This document shows, piece by piece, positions 57,465 through 64,000 of a stretch of DNA of 64,000 bases. Numbering within the stretch: the stretch's first letter is position 1; each line of letters starts with the position of its first letter. Under the pieces are notes generated by a model that searched no databases, had not been told where the DNA came from, and was given only the letters and a program-made list of their open reading frames with translations. The DNA comes from Apophysomyces variabilis. Taxonomy: Eukaryota; Mucoromycota; Mucoromycetes; Mucorales; Mucoraceae. A program made the translations under genes and the position numbers. The stretch spans positions 434,001 through 498,000 of the forward strand of contig MZZL01000380.1 in NCBI GenBank assembly GCA_002749535.1, in the 5' to 3' direction.

Positions 57465-59204
57465 TCAACCTATGCTCACTACATCCAGATGTGCTGCTAC
57501 CTCTGCCTCTTCCTCCGCCGTCAATTTCCCATCTTCTTCTCCATCCGATTCATTTTCTCCCTCTGTAATCTCTCCCATCTTGACTCCGATGAAACGTAGC
57601 ATCTCAGGTAAACAGCTTGGCAATACAAAATCGGCGAGCTCCACACCTTTTAGAAATGAAAAATCTCCGTCAACAGATGCTGTAACACCCACCTGACCCG
57701 TAGAATATTAGACTTACCTGCAGACAAACATGTGCATCCAAATCGTCGGTCATTGATAACCTCGCCCTTGGCTTCTTGACCAACACTCCAGTTGACTACA
57801 TTCTATGGAAATAGAACAGTAAGTCGATCTTCAGGGAAAAAAATTAATAATAGATAGGAATGTCCTACATCAATCATCCATGCACGCTTGTCACTGCCGT
57901 GAATAAGGTCCAACGTATGTGTACTATTAGCGATTGCTACAGCCCGTACCCGAGACTTAATGAAATCAACTGTGTGACTGAAAATTAATAAATCCTGAAA
58001 AGAAAAAAAAGACCATTAACACATGACTCACAGTGGTTATTCAATAGATCGGTAAAGTTAGATCCACCCCACCCATTCGCAATGACAGCCATTCTGTTCG
58101 CTTGTGCCTTGCTATTCAGAATCTGCAGGTCAGAATAAAGTTGTATGGAGCATGTCAATTTATCCCCACCTGATGAATCGACGGAACACATACTCGCAGT
58201 GCGCCTCGGGGGTGTCGTTTTCTGTTGCAGTATGCATGCAAGTTAATGACCATGACAATGGTAAGGAGAAACGTTCTGTAAGCTTACCTGGAATAATCGC
58301 AAACTGAGTATTACAGGACATCGGAAGGGTATCCTGCAGAAAGTACCAAGGAGTTACACAAGGATCAGACATACCCTCTCCAACCTTACAGAAGTTTTGT
58401 TATTCACCCAGAAATTGCCATTGGAATTAAGCAAGATCACTTCATAACCTTGCGATTGAAGCAAACGCGACACATGAATCATCGAGCCACTCTGTAAGCC
58501 ATAATCTGAGCAAAAAAAAAAAACAAATCCAATCTAAATGTGATCCATTTCCCTACCTCAATGTTTTCATCACACATCGCTCTTTTGCTCCATTGTCCAA
58601 CACTGCAGTATCAATTAGATCAAGTTGTTTTCCTCTTCTTCTTTTTCAAAACGTGCTTTGCTCTCGTTTCCTCGTTAGCGTCACTTACCGATTATTGTGT
58701 CCTGGGAAGAGAATCGCCAATTTATCCGTTGTGGTCAAAGCATTCGGTCTAGCAAAGGAGATAAGCTTTCTTATCATTCATGCTGATTATCGCTCACGTC
58801 ATGTAAATATAACTGTGTGGCTCATTCTTGCTTGGATCGGCATTGACAGGCACAATAACCTTCTTAAACCCCAAGTTGTTCTGCAATCGTTCCTCAACCA
58901 GATCGCCCACCAGATCTGCAAAGTGTTTGAACTCCAGCTCTTGCGTTTATCACAACATACCGATAAAAGCCTTATAACGCGCTTCATTGTAAGATTGATC
59001 TTTAGGAATGACCTCAAAAACATATGGTGTGTCTAGTTGCCTTTGCAATCAGACTGACAAGTATAAATTCAATCCCTTTGTTTTTCTTGCTTTACCATTT
59101 TCTTTGCTTCTTATTTCTCCATTTTCCTTGACTATATATCCGAATTCCTCAATGGTGTTCGGAAACACGGGTCGCTCGACTCTCTTCGGTTTGCGTCGAT
59201 ACAT
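57465..59204 (-). CDS. Arb2-domain protein (FAM172/ARB2A-like)
   Basis: Twelve exons, complement(59096..59204, 58961..59032, 58798..58915, 58689..58748, 58557..58602, 58390..58491, 58288..58333, 58170..58221, 58032..58111, 57869..57969, 57718..57802, 57465..57679), give 361 aa. Segments match the Arb2/FAM172 alpha/beta-hydrolase-like fold in order: FPNTIEEFGYIVKENGEIRS, LQNNLGFKKVIVPVNADPS, ILFPGHNNRVGQWSKR, HVSRLLQSQGYEVILLNSN, TPEAHCEYVFRRFISKAQAN and AVIANGWGGSNFTDLL. In S. pombe Arb2 is in the Argonaute siRNA chaperone complex; the human relative links Argonaute and splicing. The nucleophile-elbow position is GWGGS rather than GHSYGG. The last intron is only 38 bp (50 bp if an earlier donor is used). 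Confidence 0.82.
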
Positions 59205-61007
59205 GAATGCCTGTTAATGGGAGCGTGAATGCGCCGTAGTAGAGTCCATCGAGAATTCGCGCCACGTACACTTGAAATTTCAGCCATATGACGTCAGTAA
59301 CATAAATGAGAGGAAGGCAAACGTTATCCACTAGAGATGGATACTGTAAACAAGCAGTAAAGCACGATTGCATTACTACTGTGGGTACATGCTATTTTTT
59401 GGATCACGTTTTATGACAAAGAATCGTGAGCTCGCACATTAAGCTAAAGTGGTCTACAGCAGTAAATAGGCCGCCATGAATAACGCCACATTTGCTTACT
59501 GTGTTTCTAGTTGCCGGATAAACGCAGCTATATTTAAGCCATCACTTTGAAAGATAAACAGATAGCGCTCCGCCCATGCTAGGCCATCTCTACACTGGGA
59601 TGCAGATTTTGACAACCTACTGATGCAGAAAACATAGTGCAGACAGCAAATTATCCGCTTTTTGTACATTTAGTGATGTGCTTTAAAAAAAAGAAATCTG
59701 CATGAAAACTGACAATAGCGTTTTGTGTTTAGGTGCATAAATGCATCTGCAGAATATGGGCAAATGAGAGAACTATTTTGAAGTAGTATATAAAGCATGG
59801 GGCTTTCGATGACCATCCCTTTGTGCTGACCGCTTTTCCCTGCCCCCTAAGAGTGTTGGCCATTGCAGCTTGCAGAACAATAGATCCAAGTTGAATGCAT
59901 GCTTCTGTAAAAGTCACAAGTAGCTTAGACAATGTAATAGCGCACTGTGAACATAAGAGCAATGGTGAAAGATAATGGCACCCTACTGTGACTCTGTGTT
60001 TCATTGGACAATGTGTGTAGAAAAATGAGGAAGATGCTTGGATGCCCTAAGCAAGGAATATCTCCGAATCTCTTGTGAATCTGCTCAGTTACGACAGCGA
60101 TGAAAGGTGGACTAAAGTCAATCTGCCTATTTGTCATAAATTTAACCATGGCTAATATTAAGGGGATGATTGATAGATTGCTCAATGCATTTAGCGTAAA
60201 ATGAAAGAAAATGCTTCAATGCTGGTTAGAAAGCTTATGGTACAATATACAGAAGCAAATCGTCGTTGTAGAGAAGAGTCGATCTAATCATAAAGACTCG
60301 GTACACTTGTAATGCGGAAACTCACATGAAAGCGCAGTTTGCTTACAAAGACTGTCCAAAAGCAAGTAGGTTATTCACGTGCAAAGTTTACAGCGTTTCC
60401 TGCGACTCATCTCCATGTCTGATCGAATAGTTTCCTAAGACAACAGTTTTATTGGATGATTAGGAGCCTTGACTTTTAAGATAAAGGACAAGACTGCCTA
60501 TCGTTTCGATACCTGCTTAATAACTTCCTCCTCGAGTAGCCGTCGTTATGCAGATGGCTAAAACATAGCCTCATTGGTTTCCAGTCGCCGAAAATGCCTA
60601 AACATTGAGCAACAATAAATCGCTAACATAGGATAAGCCCCGATTAATGCGATTGTGAGATAGAAAGAAGATCGACTTGCTCAAGTCTTTTCTGAATACG
60701 ATTTTACTCATTATTATTGCATGAAAAACTTGAATTCATCCAACTGAATTCATGGTTAATAGACCAGACCATGTTTGCCAGAATAAAACAGTGCTTTATC
60801 GACGCAAATGTTAATGCAAAACACCCGTATGCACATAGTAGTGATCACTAATTTACTTCACCTGTCAAAGCTTCTGCTATGGGCTTGAGATGCACAAGCG
60901 CTATGAAAAAGCCAATAAGATTAGAAATTAGGAAAATTGCGTCACGGACATTCACCACTTTTTCTCTTTTTTCCTAAGGACACATTAAGTTCTTCTTAGT
61001 CGAACCA
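59205..61007. other. Gene-poor region of 1.8 kb
   Basis: Divergent promoters of the Arb2 and DLIC genes at its ends. The middle has only small frames (for example 59729-60185, minus strand, two overlapping frames of about 90 codons) without known motifs; decayed repeat DNA is possible. Confidence 0.4.
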
Positions 61008-63337
61008 ATGGCGACCATCGCACCATCACCAGCTAGCCACTCCACCTCACTTCCTATAGTACCTTCACAGAGCCAATCCACGACTTCCATATCTGCTGGA
61101 GCAGGAGGTCTCACGGTGGGCACCGAGAAAGATGAAATCTGGTCTGCTATTCTGAAAGGAGTGGCATCGTCCAAAATGGTGCACACAAAGAATGTCCTCG
61201 TTCTGGGTAAAGTTAGCCAGAATGTTTCATGCTGTAGCTTGTTCTGACTTGCTGCCTCACCTTTTCTCCCTCTCTGTTTCTGCATATAGGCGATTCAAAC
61301 TGTGGCAAATCCACCCTCATTCATTACCTCAAAAACGATCCGGGACCACAAGCACCCCAGCCAGAGACAGACGAAGTGCCTACAGCCTCGTTTGGCGTAA
61401 CCAATAACTATACCCCGATGGTGCCTGAACAGGTCGACGACGACTCCAATACACTGGCTTTAGGATACAGCTTTGTCGACGTAACTGACGAAGAAAACGA
61501 AGGTTGCCTTGTTCGTATCGTGGTCTTGCTTTAACCCGGCATTTTTTTTTGATTTAGCCATGGCACGGTTAGGTTTATACCAACTAGGACTATCTGCGCC
61601 TGAATACCTTCCCTTATTGAAATTTGCTTTGAGCTCCGAGACGTTAGCAGATTCGTTTGTGATTATCGCCCTGGATTGGACCCGGCCGTGGCAATTTTTA
61701 GAGTCATTGCAGCGATGGCTTAATGTATTACAACACGCCATTCAGGAAATATGCAAAGAAGGGACTGTCGGAGAATCGTGGAGTCGCGGAAAAGCTGTGG
61801 TGGATGAACTACGAGAAAAAGGTAGAGCGCAATACCGTTGAAAGGAATCTGACGCTGACCGGATCTACGTCTATCCCCAAAGTTGAGCACTATTTGCAAT
61901 CTTATACCGAACCTGTCAACGGCATCGTGATGACAGCATCAACATCCACAAGCTCTATTCCACCCGCATCTCTAGTGACTACGACAACAGCAGCAGATCA
62001 AGTTACTTTGCCGCTTACACAAGGTTGTCTCACTACAAATCTAGGTGTGCCTCTAGCCATCGTATGCTGCAAAGTAAGTCCATCTGCTCTGCAGCAAGCC
62101 TTATCTCTTACTTTTGTTGTTGTATGATAGAGTGACGCACTTAATACGCTTGAACAAACACAAGATTACAATGACGATCAGTTTGATTTTATTCAACAGA
62201 CATTGCGCTGCATTTGCATGAAATGTAAGTCAAAGAAGATTATAGGAAGAAAACTGGGCCTCCGATAGAATATCATGGATTGATGTTCTTTTTCGTACAG
62301 ACGGAGCATCCTTGTTCTACACCTCTACACTTCATCCGTACACCTTCCATAACCTTCGCCAGTATATTCTCCACCGAGTGCTTACAACAGCGACTAAGTC
62401 ATACACATTTCATCTCAAAGCCCAGGTGGTTGAGCGTGACACGGTACTTGTCCCATCGGGTTGGGATTCATGGGGAAAAATTCGCGTGCTAAAGGAAGGT
62501 TTTGACTGTGACGGTCTCCATCAAGGTTGGGACGCGGATATGGATGCGCTAGCAGACAGACAACAACCTGGAGCCCATGGCGCTCGAGGCTTTTATGAAG
62601 AAGCGATACCCGACCCTGATACAGAAGAACAGGTAAAAGGACGAAAAGGATGGATTCTACTTCTATTTTCTTTTACTTATGCTTTTATATAGCCATTGAA
62701 TATTTCGCCAGTCGTTGTGTGTGAGGATGAACAGCTCTTCTATGAACGTCATTTTGATACCCTTCAGCGAGCACCAGAAGCACAACGTCACAGCGGTACA
62801 GGTGACACTGCCACTCGGCCCAGTGTGGTGGGTCCGCTGGGAGTGTCACACAACGCACTTGATATCGTTCGGGCTGGCTTTGACGGAAATGATACTGGAA
62901 GACCAAGCCGACATAAGAAGGATTCATCGGCCGATAAACTGACTTTGAACAAGGTACGCCCAAAGAACCTTGTTTCTTTTTTATTTCGCGCAGACGACTT
63001 TTTAATCTGCCTATTATAGAGAATGACGAACGGAACAAATCCAATAGATCGGTTGTCAGGTGCAAATAGCCCTGCTGCATCCTCTCCAGGAGCAGTAAGC
63101 ACCTCACCCACGGTTGGAGCCTCGTCATCACATGAAGTGTTGGCCAACTTTTTCCAATCTCTCATCACTAAAAAGACGGCATCTGGTGGATCACCAGGAT
63201 CACCGACAGGGTCATCGACCCCTGCATCGACGTTACTCAATAACGCACCTCGTGCCGAAGAAGCTGGAAGGCGACCAACTAGAAGAGATGTGCACAAGGA
63301 GCTGGACCGGATCCGTCAATATGTCAACACAAAATAA
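61008..63337 (+). CDS. Cytoplasmic dynein light intermediate chain
   Basis: Eight exons: 61008..61206, 61290..61502, 61558..61821, 61883..62073, 62131..62224, 62301..62632, 62693..62953, 63020..63337 give 623 aa. The Ras-like domain has a P-loop (GDSNCGKST) re-formed by splicing, ALDWTRPW, LPLTQGCLTTNLGVPL and VCCKSD (the T/NKxD-like position). The C-terminal part contains VLANFFQSLITKK, the effector helix known to bind cargo adaptors, and a Ser/Pro-rich tail. DLIC is a subunit of dynein-1, moving nuclei and endosomes to microtubule minus ends. Intron 3 (61822..61882) is easily missed because the frame stays nearly open. Confidence 0.92.
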
Positions 63338-63456
63338 AAAAGAAAAAGCTAAAAAAGCATAAAACAACAAAAGGGAAAAAAAACAACAGGTCGGTTCGCC
63401 CACTTCTGAGAAGTTTTTTGGTTTGCTACTAAAAGAAAACAACAAAAAACTATGTT

Positions 63457-64000
63457 CTACTTCCATAAATCATAACGCAACGCCTTCGGATCCGATTGGT
63501 GAATGAATGGTTGGATGGTTTGCCAGATGGCCTGGTGAACATCGTCCGTGGATTGGGCAGCATTAATTACCTACATTTATGTTTTGAACTTTGTTTCTTC
63601 TTTTGGAGTAGTATCCTTTCCCTCTCTTTTCTTTTACCTTCCATTGATCATCTTTTAGTTTCATAAACTGTTCTCGTACTTTAATTTGAAGTTCCTTCTT
63701 CTCATAACGCTCATCGCCGAATCCGCCTCTTTTCTCGGCTTCGGCAATGGGGAGATCCAGAAACAGAACAAGATCAGGTCTTAATAAACCGACATCGGGT
63801 TGTTTGCACCATCCTAAATCCAAGCCCTGAAAAGAGGTTTATGGTTTGTTGTCAAGAAAAAAGGAAAAAAAAAACAAATAACAACAGGTACACAAAAGAA
63901 AAGAAATCCTTGCCTTGGCAGATGAAAAAGCAACACCAGAATAGGCATAGCGATCAACAATTAAAGTCGTACCGGAGCGTAGCAACGAAGCCATGGTATC
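63457..64000 (-). CDS. CDC8: Thymidylate kinase (dTMP kinase), 5' part outside the window
   Basis: Partial: exons complement(>63914..64000, 63638..63826, 63457..63570) encode the C-terminal 130 residues. Visible motifs are LIVDRYAYSGVAFSSAKG (the DRY catalytic/dTMP-binding region), WCKQPDVGLLRPDLVLFLDL and the lid KRGGFGDERYEK. The enzyme phosphorylates dTMP to dTDP for DNA synthesis. The P-loop exon lies beyond 64000. The intron 63827..63913 must begin with GC (CCAAG|GCAAGG) to join SSAKG, as no GT site restores the frame. Convergent with DLIC; the two stops are 120 bp apart. Confidence 0.93.

Noticed and set aside
59729..60185. Two overlapping minus-strand frames of about 90 codons considered as a transposase remnant
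   Set aside because: No catalytic motif, zinc finger or terminal repeats could be seen; composition alone is not enough.
1..64000. tRNA, rRNA and CRISPR arrays
   Set aside because: No cloverleaf with a GGTTCGAATCC-type T arm, no rRNA-like sequence and no regularly spaced repeats were found on either strand by eye; a covariance-model scan would be needed to exclude a degenerate tRNA.

Overview
The window is nuclear DNA of a filamentous fungus, most likely an early-diverging Mucoromycota species (Mucorales or a close relative). The reasons are protein-coding genes cut by many very short GT-AG introns (most 48-90 bp), AT-rich intergenic DNA full of A/T and CT/GA runs, and gene content such as an Efg1/StuA-type APSES regulator, GT47 exostosin-like protein, Arb2-domain protein, UDP-glucose 4,6-dehydratase and a LINE relic with a C-terminal zinc knuckle. 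No taxonomic search was possible, so this is inference. One assembly gap (N run) lies at 51027-51404.

Layout. 1-9 kb is gene dense: Atf1-type bZIP factor (+), acidic low-complexity protein (-), mitochondrial ribosomal bS21m (+), exostosin-like GT47 (-), SFSWAP/SURP splicing regulator (+), allantoinase (-). 9-12.7 kb is accessory: diverged repeats, a LINE relic, a possible gene remnant and a broken arrestin-like gene with a palindromic insertion. 12.7-24 kb holds AP-2 mu (+), kinetochore DSN1/Mis13 (-), an unknown 198-aa protein (+), a secreted knottin precursor (-) and La (+), separated by 1-1.6 kb gene-poor stretches. 25-35.8 kb holds Rab5 (-), an NRG1-like C2H2 repressor (+) and a 24-exon ISWI ATPase (-). 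38-50 kb holds an arrestin (-), UDP-glucose 4,6-dehydratase (-) divergent from an NCLX-type Na/Ca exchanger (+), a SAM methyltransferase (-), a candidate mitochondrial membrane protein (+) and an aldo/keto reductase homologue with altered catalytic residues (+). 50-55 kb has two transcription factors (three-finger C2H2 running into the gap; APSES), both minus strand, in microsatellite-rich DNA. 57-64 kb holds the Arb2-domain gene (-), dynein light intermediate chain (+) and the 3' part of thymidylate kinase (-).

Exon joins were derived by hand: each intron was placed where splice sites restore the reading frame and the family's conserved sequence. Nearly all models close in frame (total coding length divisible by three); the aldo/keto reductase does not. 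Recurrent themes are GC-AG introns (three), terminal coding exons of 5-10 nt (four genes), tandem NAG acceptors and a 13-nt micro-exon. The genes are mostly independent housekeeping loci. Thematic links are membrane traffic (AP-2 mu, Rab5, arrestins, dynein LIC), chromatin/RNA (ISWI, Arb2, La, SFSWAP) and transcription (bZIP, NRG1-like, C2H2, APSES). The most novel-looking item is the Kex2-type single-knottin secreted precursor at 20433-20696.
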